This document shows, one piece after another, positions 26,933 to 35,686 of a stretch of 64,000 nucleotides of DNA. The number at the start of each line of letters is the position of its first letter. The stretch's first letter is position 1. The notes beneath the pieces are model-generated. The model saw only the letters and a list, made by a program, of their open reading frames with translations, ran no database searches and was not told the origin of the DNA. Source of the stretch: JAMHWF01 sp048500255 (lineage in GTDB: Bacteria; Pseudomonadota; Gammaproteobacteria; Burkholderiales; Burkholderiaceae_C); the NCBI GenBank assembly GCA_048500255.1, contig JASNYH010000006.1, positions 124,001 through 188,000 on the forward strand, given 5' to 3'. The position numbers and the translations under genes were made by a program.

Positions 26933-27057
26933 GGGACGTCCCTTCGCGCTGCACGCTGCGGGATGAGCGCTTGGGAGCGGCCCGGCGCGCATCCCCGGAA
27001 ATCCCTCCGCGCTGCGCGCTGCGGGATGAGCGCTTGGGAGCGGCCCGGCGCGCTCAT
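26929..27057 (-). CDS. Possible 42-residue relay ORF made of a duplicated 21-codon unit
   Basis: An open frame whose ATG overlaps the purF stop (ATGA) and whose TGA overlaps the metZ ATG (ATGA). It encodes two near-identical copies of a basic peptide (APGRSQALIPQRAARRD, repeated after 21 residues). It may be no more than an open frame across a REP-like repeat, but the double overlap would let ribosomes pass from purF to metZ without release. I cannot judge whether the peptide itself matters. Confidence 0.35.
   Translation of the reverse strand: MSAPGRSQALIPQRAARRDFRGCAPGRSQALIPQRAARRDVP
26945..26990 (-). repeat. REP-like repeat, copy 1 (metZ-proximal)
   Basis: A 46-base unit matching copy 2 at 27008-27053 at every position but one. 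The plus-strand core reads GATGAGCGCTTGGGAGCGG. The offset is 63 bases, so both copies keep the same reading frame. On the minus strand each copy is preceded by an ATG and followed by a purine-rich ribosome site (here GAAGGGA, before metZ). Confidence 0.93.
27008..27053 (-). repeat. REP-like repeat, copy 2 (purF-proximal)
   Basis: Second copy of the 46-base unit, directly after the purF stop codon on the minus strand and followed by GGAGGGA and an ATG at 26992. I recall near-identical intergenic sequences from other Burkholderiales genomes, which suggests a dispersed element rather than a local accident. Confidence 0.93.
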
Positions 27058-28580
27058 GGCGCCGTCTCCGGCACGCCCTGCAGCGCGAGGCGGGTGCGCT
27101 CGGTCTCGGTGTCGTCGCCCCCCTGCGCCGCGCGCTGCGTCGCGATGGCGTCGAAGTCGGCGGCCGTTACGTCGCCCGTGATGTATCGGCCGTCGAAGCA
27201 CGAGGCCTCGAAGCCCGCCAGCGCCGGGTTGAGCGCCTTGACGACGCGCTTCATCGCGTCGACGTCCTGGTAGATCAGCGCATCGGCGCCGATGTACTCG
27301 CGGATCTGCTCGACGCTGCGGTCGTGGGCGATCAGCTCGCCCCTGGTCGGCATGTCGATGCCGTAGACGTTGGGATGGCGCACCGGCGGCGCGGCGCTGG
27401 CCATGTAGACCTTGCGCGCGCCGGCCTCGCGCGCCATCTGCACGATCTCCTTGCTCGTCGTGCCGCGCACGATGGAGTCGTCGACGAGCAGCACGTTGCG
27501 GCCCCTGAACTCCGAGGCGATCGCGTTGAGCTTCTGGCGCACCGACTTCTTGCGCATGCCCTGCCCCGGCATGATGAAGGTGCGGCCGACGTAGCGGTTC
27601 TTGACGAAACCCTCACGGTACGGCCGGCCGATCTTCTGCGCCAGCTGCATCGCCGACGGGCGGCTCGACTCGGGGATCGGGATCACGACGTCGATCTCCG
27701 ACGGCGGCATCGTCGAGATCACGCGCTGGGCGAGCGTCTCGCCGAGGTTCAGGCGCGCCTGGTAGACCGAGATGCCGTCCATCACGGAGTCGGGCCGCGC
27801 GAGGTAGACATACTCGAAAATGCAGGGGTTGAGGCTGGGCACCTCGGCGCACTGGCGCGCATGGATGCGGCCGTCGAGGTCGACGAAGATCGCCTCGCCG
27901 GGCGCCACGTCGCGCAGCATGCGGTGGCCCGTGCCTTCGAGCGCGACCGATTCGCTGGCGATCATCACTTCGCGCCCTTCGGGCAGGTCGGCCTCGCCGA
28001 CGCACAGCGGCCGGATGCCGAACGGATCGCGGAACGCGAGCAGCCCGTGACCGGCGATCAGCGCGACGACGGCATACGAGCCCTTGATGCGCTTGTGCAC
28101 CGCGGCGACGGCACGGAACACGTCGTCGGGCGCCAACGGCGTGCTGCGCGCCGTGCGCTCGAGTTCGTGCGCCAGCACGTTGATCAGCACCTCGGTGTCG
28201 CTGTCGGTGTTGATGTGGCGGCGGTCGACGTCGAACAGCTCGCGGCGCAGCGCGTGCGCGTTCGTCAGGTTACCGTTGTGCACGAGCACGATGCCGAACG
28301 GCGCGTTGACGTAGAACGGCTGCGCTTCCTCCTCGCTGTAGGCATTGCCCGCGGTCGGGTAGCGCACCTGCCCCAGCCCCACCGTGCCGGGCAGCGCGCG
28401 CATGTTGCGGGTGCGAAAGACGTCGCGCACCATGCCGCGCGCCTTGTGCATGTAGCACTTCGTGCCCTGCATCGTGACGATGCCGGCGGCGTCCTGCCCG
28501 CGGTGCTGCAGCAGCAGCAGCGCGTCGTAGATCAGCTGGTTGACGGGCGTCTTCGAGATCACGCCGACGATGCCGCACAT
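27054..28580 (-). CDS. purF: Amidophosphoribosyltransferase
   Basis: First committed enzyme of purine synthesis, 508 residues. Cys2 directly after the initiator Met is the glutaminase nucleophile (MCGIVGV). The N-terminal Ntn domain (RHRGQDAAGI-type segment, LVHNGNLTN, INTDSDTEVL) is followed by the phosphoribosyl-transfer domain with VLLVDDSIVRGTTSKE and the C-terminal IGADALIYQD. It lies 17 bases after cvpA, the usual neighbour. Confidence 0.97.
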   Translation of the reverse strand: MCGIVGVISKTPVNQLIYDALLLLQHRGQDAAGIVTMQGTKCYMHKARGMVRDVFRTRNMRALPGTVGLGQVRYPTAGNAYSEEEAQPFYVNAPFGIVLVHNGNLTNAHALRRELFDVDRRHINTDSDTEVLINVLAHELERTARSTPLAPDDVFRAVAAVHKRIKGSYAVVALIAGHGLLAFRDPFGIRPLCVGEADLPEGREVMIASESVALEGTGHRMLRDVAPGEAIFVDLDGRIHARQCAEVPSLNPCIFEYVYLARPDSVMDGISVYQARLNLGETLAQRVISTMPPSEIDVVIPIPESSRPSAMQLAQKIGRPYREGFVKNRYVGRTFIMPGQGMRKKSVRQKLNAIASEFRGRNVLLVDDSIVRGTTSKEIVQMAREAGARKVYMASAAPPVRHPNVYGIDMPTRGELIAHDRSVEQIREYIGADALIYQDVDAMKRVVKALNPALAGFEASCFDGRYITGDVTAADFDAIATQRAAQGGDDTETERTRLALQGVPETAP

Positions 28581-28597
28581 GGTGGGAACTTCCTCGT

Positions 28598-29089
28598 TCA
28601 AGCCGCGGGCAGACGCCGTGCCACCGACGACGGCAGCACCGGCTTCAGCCCGTCCAGGACGCCATTGAGCCACAGCGCCCCCTGCGACGCCTTCCACGGC
28701 GCCGATTTCGCCAGCGGCGTGAGGGCGATCACCGTCGCCAGCACGAGCAGCAGCACGATGCCGCGCAGCGCACCGAACACGGCGCCGAGCACGCGGTCGA
28801 CGAAAGCGAGCGGCGTCGCCTTCACGAGCAGCGAAACGAGTTTCGCGGCCAGGCTCCAGGCCAACAGCACGCCGATGAAGGCGAGCGTGAAGGCTGCGCC
28901 GAGATTCACTGCCGACCCCGGGTCGCCGACCGGCAGGTGCGGCGCCAGCTGCGGCGCGAGCCACTGGGCGGCGAAATAGGCCACCACCCAACCGACGAGC
29001 GAGAGCACCTCGAGCACGAGGCCGCGCAGCAGCCCGACGAGCATGGAGGCCGCCAGCACGGCGATCATTGCGATATCGACCCAGGCCAT
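28598..29089 (-). CDS. cvpA: CvpA family inner-membrane protein
   Basis: A 163-residue protein with four hydrophobic helices: WVDIAMIAVLAASMLVGLLRG, VLSLVGWVVAYFAAQWLA, a central one near LAFIGVLLAWSLAAKL and GALRGIVLLLVLATVIAL. This is the CvpA pattern; the family is linked to colicin V production and envelope stress tolerance, and it commonly precedes purF. Its ATG follows the SPOR gene stop codon with no base between. Confidence 0.92.
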   Translation of the reverse strand: MAWVDIAMIAVLAASMLVGLLRGLVLEVLSLVGWVVAYFAAQWLAPQLAPHLPVGDPGSAVNLGAAFTLAFIGVLLAWSLAAKLVSLLVKATPLAFVDRVLGAVFGALRGIVLLLVLATVIALTPLAKSAPWKASQGALWLNGVLDGLKPVLPSSVARRLPAA

Positions 29090-29875
29090 CTACAGCGGCA
29101 CGATCGATGTCGGCAGGCCGACGGCCTTGACCTTGGCCGCCGCCTTCTCGGCCTCGTCGCGCGAGGGATACGGGCCGACGCGCACGCGGATGCGCGGGCC
29201 CTGCGGCGTGTCGAGCGCCTGCGTGTAGGTCTTCAAGCCGAGCTTCTCGACCTTGCGGCGCACGTCGCGGGCTGCATCGGCGTCGGCGAAGGCGCCGACC
29301 TGCACGACGAAGCGCCCCGATGCCGCGGCGGCCGTCGGTTTGGCGTCCTTGCCTTCGAGCAGCGTGCGCGCGCGCGCGGCGTCGGCCGCGGCGGCGGCCT
29401 TCGCCGTCGCGGCGGGCGCCGGCGTCTTGTCGGCCTTCTCGGCCTTGTCGGTCTTCGTGGCGGGAGTCGCCGGCACCGGCTTGGTCACCGGCGCCGGCGC
29501 CGTCGCTGCGGCCGCGGCGCTGGCCGCCGCCGGCGCACTCGCCGAAGCGGGCGACGGCGCGGCCGCCTCGGGCTCGACCGGCGCGACGCGCGCAGGCGCC
29601 GGCGGCGTCGCAGCCGGCTGGCGCGCCGGCGGCATCGCGAGGGGCGGCACCTGATCCTTGCGCGCGATCTCGATCGGGATGTCGACGGGGATCGGACGCG
29701 GGCTCGTCTCGAAGAGCAGCGGAAAGCCGATCACGCCGGCGCCGATCAGCACGGCGGCACCGACGAGGCGCTGGCGCGCTCGCGTGCGCAGGCGCTGCAC
29801 GTCGTCGATGCTGTCGCCGCCCGACGCACCGGACGGCGCAGCCGCAGAACGCTTGAAGAAGGACAGCAGAGCCAT
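29090..29875 (-). CDS. SPOR domain-containing (DedD-like) cell-division protein
   Basis: A 261-residue bitopic protein: basic cytoplasmic start, one membrane helix (about 37-56, LVGAAVLIGAGVIGFPLLF), a long Ala/Pro/Lys-rich periplasmic linker and a C-terminal SPOR domain (about 183-261; RFVVQVGAFADADAARDVRRKV, RIRVRVGPYPSRDEAEKAA). SPOR domains bind denuded septal peptidoglycan, and DedD aids constriction. The folC-dedD-cvpA-purF order supports the assignment. Confidence 0.93.
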   Translation of the reverse strand: MALLSFFKRSAAAPSGASGGDSIDDVQRLRTRARQRLVGAAVLIGAGVIGFPLLFETSPRPIPVDIPIEIARKDQVPPLAMPPARQPAATPPAPARVAPVEPEAAAPSPASASAPAAASAAAAATAPAPVTKPVPATPATKTDKAEKADKTPAPAATAKAAAAADAARARTLLEGKDAKPTAAAASGRFVVQVGAFADADAARDVRRKVEKLGLKTYTQALDTPQGPRIRVRVGPYPSRDEAEKAAAKVKAVGLPTSIVPL

Positions 29876-29944
29876 GCGATGCCGGTATCGGGAGAGCGTC
29901 GGTCGCGGCGCGCTGCACGCCGCTGCGCAGATCCGCCCCGCGCG

Positions 29945-31237
29945 TCAGTCCGGATGCGAAGCGCTGCGTCCGGGCAGCCCGCCTTCGAGCACGCCGCCTA
30001 CCGTGTAGAAGGAGCCGAACACGAGAATTCTATCAGCGGGGTCTGCGTCGACCAGCGCCGCTTCGAGCGCTGCGCGCGGGCCGACGTGGCAAGTCGAGGT
30101 CGCCGCCGGCGCGCCGCTGCGCGGCGGCAGCGCCGCGTACTGCGCCGCGAGCTCGGTGGCCGATGCGGCGCGCGGCGTCGGCAGGTCGCAGAAGTGCCAG
30201 CGGTCGACCAGCGGCTGCAGCGTCGCGAGCATCGTCGCCGTGTCCTTGTCCTGCATCGCGCCGAACACGGCGTGCGTGCGCGGGTAGTAGCCCATCTGGT
30301 CGAGGTTGCGCGCCAGCGTCGCGACGGCGTGCGGGTTGTGCGCGACGTCGAGCACGATCGCGGGCTGCCCCGGAACGACCTGGAAGCGCCCCGGCAGTTC
30401 GACCGTCGCGAAACCGCTGCGCACGGCCTGCGCGCTGACCGGCAGCCGCTCGTCGAGCGCCTCCAGCGCGGCCAGCACGCCGGCCGCGTTGAGCAACTGG
30501 TTGGCGCCGCGCAGCGCCGGATAGGCGAGCCCTGCGTAGCGCTTGCGCCGACCGCGCCACCACCACTGCTGGCGGTCGCCGCCGGTGCTGAAGTCGCGCC
30601 CATGCAGCCGCAGGTCGGCGCCGATGCGCTGCGCGTGCTCGATCACGCTGGCCGGCGGCAGCGGATCGGACACGACGGCCGGCCGGCCGGTGCGCAGGAT
30701 GCCTGCCTTCTCGCGGCCGATCGTCTCGCGGTCGGTGCCGAGGAAGGCCGTATGGTCGATGTCGATGCTCGTGATGATGGCGCAGTCGGCGTCGATCACG
30801 TTGACGGCGTCGAGCCGGCCGCCGAGGCCGACTTCGAGCACAGCGAGGTCGAGCCCGGCCTGCGCCAGCCGGTGCAGGATCGCCAGCGTCGTGAACTCGA
30901 AGTAGGTCAGCGACACCTCGCCGCGCGCCGCCTCGACGGCCTCGAAGTGCGGCACGAGCGACGCGGCGTCGACCGGCGCGCCGCCGACGCGGCAGCGCTC
31001 CTCGAAGTGCACCAGATGCGGCGAGGTGTAGACGCCGACGCGCCAGCCGGCCTGCAGCGCGATCGCCTCGAGCATCGCGCAGGTCGAGCCCTTGCCGTTG
31101 GTGCCGGCGACGGTGACGACGGCGCAGTCGAAGCGCAGGCCGAGCCGCGCGCGCACCTGCTCGACGCGCTCGAGCCCGAGGTCGATCGTCGTCGGATGGA
31201 GGCGCTCGCAGCGCGCGAGCCAGTCGGATAGGGTCAC
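29945..31237 (-). CDS. folC: Bifunctional dihydrofolate/folylpolyglutamate synthase
   Basis: A Mur-ligase-family enzyme of 430 residues that adds glutamate to dihydropteroate and folates. The ATP loop is VTVAGTNGKGSTCAM; the Mur-type segments TSPHLVHFEERC, LEVGLGGRLDAVN and VLDVAHNPHA are present. It starts with GTG at 31237, overlapping the accD stop (GTGA), so it depends on accD translation. Length and context are normal. Confidence 0.95.
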   Translation of the reverse strand: MTLSDWLARCERLHPTTIDLGLERVEQVRARLGLRFDCAVVTVAGTNGKGSTCAMLEAIALQAGWRVGVYTSPHLVHFEERCRVGGAPVDAASLVPHFEAVEAARGEVSLTYFEFTTLAILHRLAQAGLDLAVLEVGLGGRLDAVNVIDADCAIITSIDIDHTAFLGTDRETIGREKAGILRTGRPAVVSDPLPPASVIEHAQRIGADLRLHGRDFSTGGDRQQWWWRGRRKRYAGLAYPALRGANQLLNAAGVLAALEALDERLPVSAQAVRSGFATVELPGRFQVVPGQPAIVLDVAHNPHAVATLARNLDQMGYYPRTHAVFGAMQDKDTATMLATLQPLVDRWHFCDLPTPRAASATELAAQYAALPPRSGAPAATSTCHVGPRAALEAALVDADPADRILVFGSFYTVGGVLEGGLPGRSASHPD

Positions 31238-32106
31238 GCCACGGCGTCGGCGCTCTGGCGCATCAGCATGGCGACGGCGCGCGCGATCGTGAGGCGCAGC
31301 TCGCGGCGGTCGACGATCATGTCGAGCGCGCCCTTGCCGAGCAGGAACTCGCTGCGCTGGAAGCCCTCGGGTAGTTTCTCGCGCACCGTGTTCTCGATGA
31401 CGCGCGGGCCGGCGAAGCCGATCAGCGCCCGGGGCTCGGCGATCACGACGTCGCCGATGAAGGCGAAGCTCGCCGACACGCCTCCCATCGTCGGATCGGT
31501 CAGCACGCTGACGTAGGGCAGCTTCGCCTTCGCGAGATGCGTCAACGCAGCGTTCGTCTTGGCCATCTGCATCAGGCTGAGCAGCCCTTCCTGCATGCGC
31601 GCGCCGCCGGTGGCGGCGAAGCTGATGAACGGCGTGCGCTGCTCGACCGCCGTCTCGACGCCGCGCACGAAGCGCTCGCCGACGACGGAGCCCATCGAAC
31701 CACCCATGAAGTCGAACTCGAAGCACGCCGCGACGACGGGGATCGTGTGCAGCGCGCCGCCCATCACGACGAGCGCGTCGGTCTCGCCGGTGGATTCGAG
31801 CGCCTCCTTCAGGCGCTCGGGGTATTTCTTGCTGTCCCTGAACTTCAGTGCGTCGACGGGCAGCACCTCCTGGCCGATCTCGTAGCGGCCCTCGGGGTCG
31901 AGGAATCCGTCGAGCCGCGCGCGCGCGCCGATGCGGTGGTGGTGCGCGCACTTCGGGCAGACGTTGAGGTTCTGCTCGAGGTCCGTCTTGTAGAGCACCG
32001 TCTCGCACGCCGGGCACTTGATCCACAAGCCCTCGGGCACGGTGCGGCGCTCGCTCGGATCGGTCTGCTGGATCTTCGGCGGCAGCAGTTTTTCAAGCCA
32101 GCTCAT
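31234..32106 (-). CDS. accD: Acetyl-CoA carboxylase carboxyltransferase subunit beta
   Basis: Beta subunit (290 residues) of the carboxyltransferase that makes malonyl-CoA. The N-terminal zinc ribbon has C31, C34, C50 and C53 (CPAC...CPKC). The crotonase-fold body shows FDFMGGSMGSVVGE and TGGARMQEGLLSLMQMAKT, the CoA-binding part. The trpA-accD-folC order is typical of proteobacteria. The start ATG gives MSWLEKLLPPKI, the family N terminus. Confidence 0.97.
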   Translation of the reverse strand: MSWLEKLLPPKIQQTDPSERRTVPEGLWIKCPACETVLYKTDLEQNLNVCPKCAHHHRIGARARLDGFLDPEGRYEIGQEVLPVDALKFRDSKKYPERLKEALESTGETDALVVMGGALHTIPVVAACFEFDFMGGSMGSVVGERFVRGVETAVEQRTPFISFAATGGARMQEGLLSLMQMAKTNAALTHLAKAKLPYVSVLTDPTMGGVSASFAFIGDVVIAEPRALIGFAGPRVIENTVREKLPEGFQRSEFLLGKGALDMIVDRRELRLTIARAVAMLMRQSADAVA

Positions 32107-32139
32107 GGGTCGACCTCCAGAGTGTCAGTCGTTCGTTCG

Positions 32140-32966
32140 TCAGGCCGCGACGCCGGCCCGCACGCCGTCGAGCGCGGCGCGCATCTCGGCGATGAAGGCG
32201 CCGGCGACGGCCGCCACTTCGCCGCGGGGTGCGGCCTCGAGCAGTTGCACCAGACGCGAGCCGATGACGACGGCGTCGGCGACGGCGCCGACGGCGGCGG
32301 CGCTCGCCGCGTCGCGGATGCCGAATCCCACGCCGACGGGCACGCGCACGTGCGCGCGGATGCGCGGCAGCATCTGCGCGACGGCAGCGGTGTCGAGGTG
32401 GCCCGCGCCCGTCACACCCTTGAGCGAGACGTAGTAGACGTAGCCGCTGGCGACGCGGCCGACCTGGCGCATGCGCTCGTCGGTCGACGTCGGCGCAAGC
32501 AGGAAGATCGGATCCAGCCCCTTGGACTGCAGGCTGCGGGCGAATGCCTCGCACTCCTCCGGCGGATAGTCGACGACGAGCACGCCGTCGACGCCGCCAT
32601 CGGCGCAAGCCGCGACGAAGGCGCCGTCACCGTGCCGCTGGTCGTAGCGCTCGACCGGATTGGCGTAGCCCATCAGCACGACGGGCGTCTTCGCGTCGCG
32701 TGCGCGGAAGCCGCGCACCGCGGCGAACACCTGCGGCAAGCCGATGCCGTGCGCGAGAGCGCGCTCCGAGGCCTTCTGGATCACCGGGCCGTCGGCCATC
32801 GGATCGGAGAACGGCACGCCGAGCTCGATCACGTCGGCGCCCGCCTTCGCCATCGCCAGCATGATGTCGACCGTCGCGTCGGGATACGGGTCACCGGTTG
32901 TCACGTAGGGGATCAGCGCCTTGCGCCGCTGCGCCTTCAGCGCCTCGAAAGTGGCGGCGATGCGGC

Positions 32967-32970
<4 letters not shown>
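32140..32970 (-). CDS. trpA: Tryptophan synthase subunit alpha
   Basis: TIM-barrel subunit (276 residues) that cleaves indole-3-glycerol phosphate to indole. The catalytic Glu and Asp lie in DVIELGVPFSDPMADGP and DGVLVVDYPPEE; the phosphate-binding GVGFGIRD and VVIGSRLV are present. ATG 32970 overlaps the trpB stop (ATGA), fitting equal synthesis of the two subunits. Confidence 0.97.
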
Positions 32971-34187
<1,217 letters not shown>

Positions 34188-34212
34188 GGGAGGAAGGATG
34201 CTGTCGGGTGCT

Positions 34213-34860
34213 TCAGGCTACGGCGTCGGCGATGCGCGCATCGGCCTCGCGAACGGCCTCGCAGAACCGGCGGATCGCGGCGGCGTCCTTGACGCCCTTG
34301 GACGATTCCACGCCGGAGCTCACGTCAACGGCCCAGGGCCGCACGCGAAGGATCCCTTCGATCACATTTGCGGCATGCAACCCACCAGACAAAACGACCG
34401 GAAGGGGCACGCCGTGGGGGATGAGCGACCAATCGAACACCTTTCCGCCGCCGCCGTAGCCCTCGACGTGGGCGTCGAGCAGCAGGCCACGGGCATCGGA
34501 ATATCGGGCTGCGAAGTCTAGCAAATCGACGCCGGGCGCCATCCGCGCGGCGCGAAGGTAGGGCCGGCCGGCGGCGCGGCACTGCGCCGGCGTTTCGTCG
34601 CCGTGGAACTGCAGCAGCGCGTGCGGCACGCGCTCGGCGGCGTGCGCCACTTGCGCCGGCGAGGCGTTGACGAACAGCAGCACCGGCGTCACGAAGGAGG
34701 GCAGCGCGCGCGCCAGTTCGGCGGCGCGCTCGGGCGCCACGAGGCGCGGACTGCGCTCCCAGCACACGAGGCCAACCGCGTCGGCGCCCGCATCGACGGC
34801 GGCCTCGACGTCGCTCTCGCGCGTCAGGCCGCAGATCTTGATGCGCGTGCGCTGCGTCAT
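34213..34860 (-). CDS. trpF: Phosphoribosylanthranilate isomerase
   Basis: TIM-barrel enzyme (215 residues) of tryptophan synthesis. The N terminus RIKICGLTRESD carries the catalytic cysteine; the general acid Asp is in GLLLDAHVEGYGGGGKVFDW; PWAVDVSSGVESSKGVKD is the phosphate-binding end. It begins three bases after the truA stop, so truA and the trp genes form one run. Confidence 0.96.
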   Translation of the reverse strand: MTQRTRIKICGLTRESDVEAAVDAGADAVGLVCWERSPRLVAPERAAELARALPSFVTPVLLFVNASPAQVAHAAERVPHALLQFHGDETPAQCRAAGRPYLRAARMAPGVDLLDFAARYSDARGLLLDAHVEGYGGGGKVFDWSLIPHGVPLPVVLSGGLHAANVIEGILRVRPWAVDVSSGVESSKGVKDAAAIRRFCEAVREADARIADAVA

Positions 34861-34863
34861 CGG

Positions 34864-35646
34864 CTACGGCAGCCAGTCTAGCGCCGGCGGGTGGTCGGGA
34901 ATGCCATGCCGCGCATCGTAGTACGGCCCGACGAAGTACAGCCCGTCGGGGGCGAAGGTCGGCGCCGCAAGGTCGCGGCGGCGCGAGTCGAGCACCTCGC
35001 CGACCCAGCGGGGCGCGCGCGCCCCGCTGCCGACGGCGACCAGGCAGCCCATGATGTTGCGCACCATGTGGTGCAGGAAGGCGTCGGCGTCGAAGTCGAA
35101 GCGCCAGTAGGCCCCGCTGCGTTCGATCGCGATCGAGCGCAGCGTCTTGACGGGCGACAGCGCCTGGCACTCGGCAGCGCGGAAGGCGCTGAAGTCGTGC
35201 TGGCCGAGCAGCCGCGCCGCAGCTTCGCGCATCGCGCCGCCGTCGAGCGGCCGGAACACCCAGCCGGCGGCGCCCGCCTCGATCGACGGGCGCACGGGCG
35301 ACTCGAGCAGCACGTAGGCGTAGCGCCGGCCGCGCGCGCTGGCGCGCGCGTGGAAGTCGTCGCCGACGCGCAGCGCCCACTGCACGGCGATATCGGGCGG
35401 CAGGAAGCGGTTGGTGCCGCGCACCCATGAGAAGAGCTCGCGGTCGAGCCCGGTGTCGACGTGCACGACCTGGTTCAGGCCGTGCACGCCGGCGTCGGTG
35501 CGGCCGGCGCACATCGTGCGCAGCGGCTGGTCGGCGAACTGCGCGAGCGCTGCCTCGAGCCGGTCCTGCACCGTGCGGCCGTCGGGCTGACTTTGCCAGC
35601 CGTTATAGGCGCTGCCGCGATAGCTGATGCCGAGCGCGAGCCGCAT
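34864..35646 (-). CDS. truA: tRNA pseudouridine(38-40) synthase
   Basis: Enzyme of 260 residues modifying U38-U40 of tRNA anticodon arms. The catalytic Asp is in CAGRTDAGVHGLNQVVH; the N-terminal YRGSAYNGWQSQPDGRTVQD and the C-terminal FLHHMVRNIMGCLV are family marks. ATG 35646 (MRLALGISYRG) is preferred to an upstream TTG. The fimV-truA-trpF order is the usual one. Confidence 0.95.
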   Translation of the reverse strand: MRLALGISYRGSAYNGWQSQPDGRTVQDRLEAALAQFADQPLRTMCAGRTDAGVHGLNQVVHVDTGLDRELFSWVRGTNRFLPPDIAVQWALRVGDDFHARASARGRRYAYVLLESPVRPSIEAGAAGWVFRPLDGGAMREAAARLLGQHDFSAFRAAECQALSPVKTLRSIAIERSGAYWRFDFDADAFLHHMVRNIMGCLVAVGSGARAPRWVGEVLDSRRRDLAAPTFAPDGLYFVGPYYDARHGIPDHPPALDWLP

Positions 35647-35686
35647 GCCGCGCCGAAGCAAGGGACGAGCGCGCCCGACGACGTCG

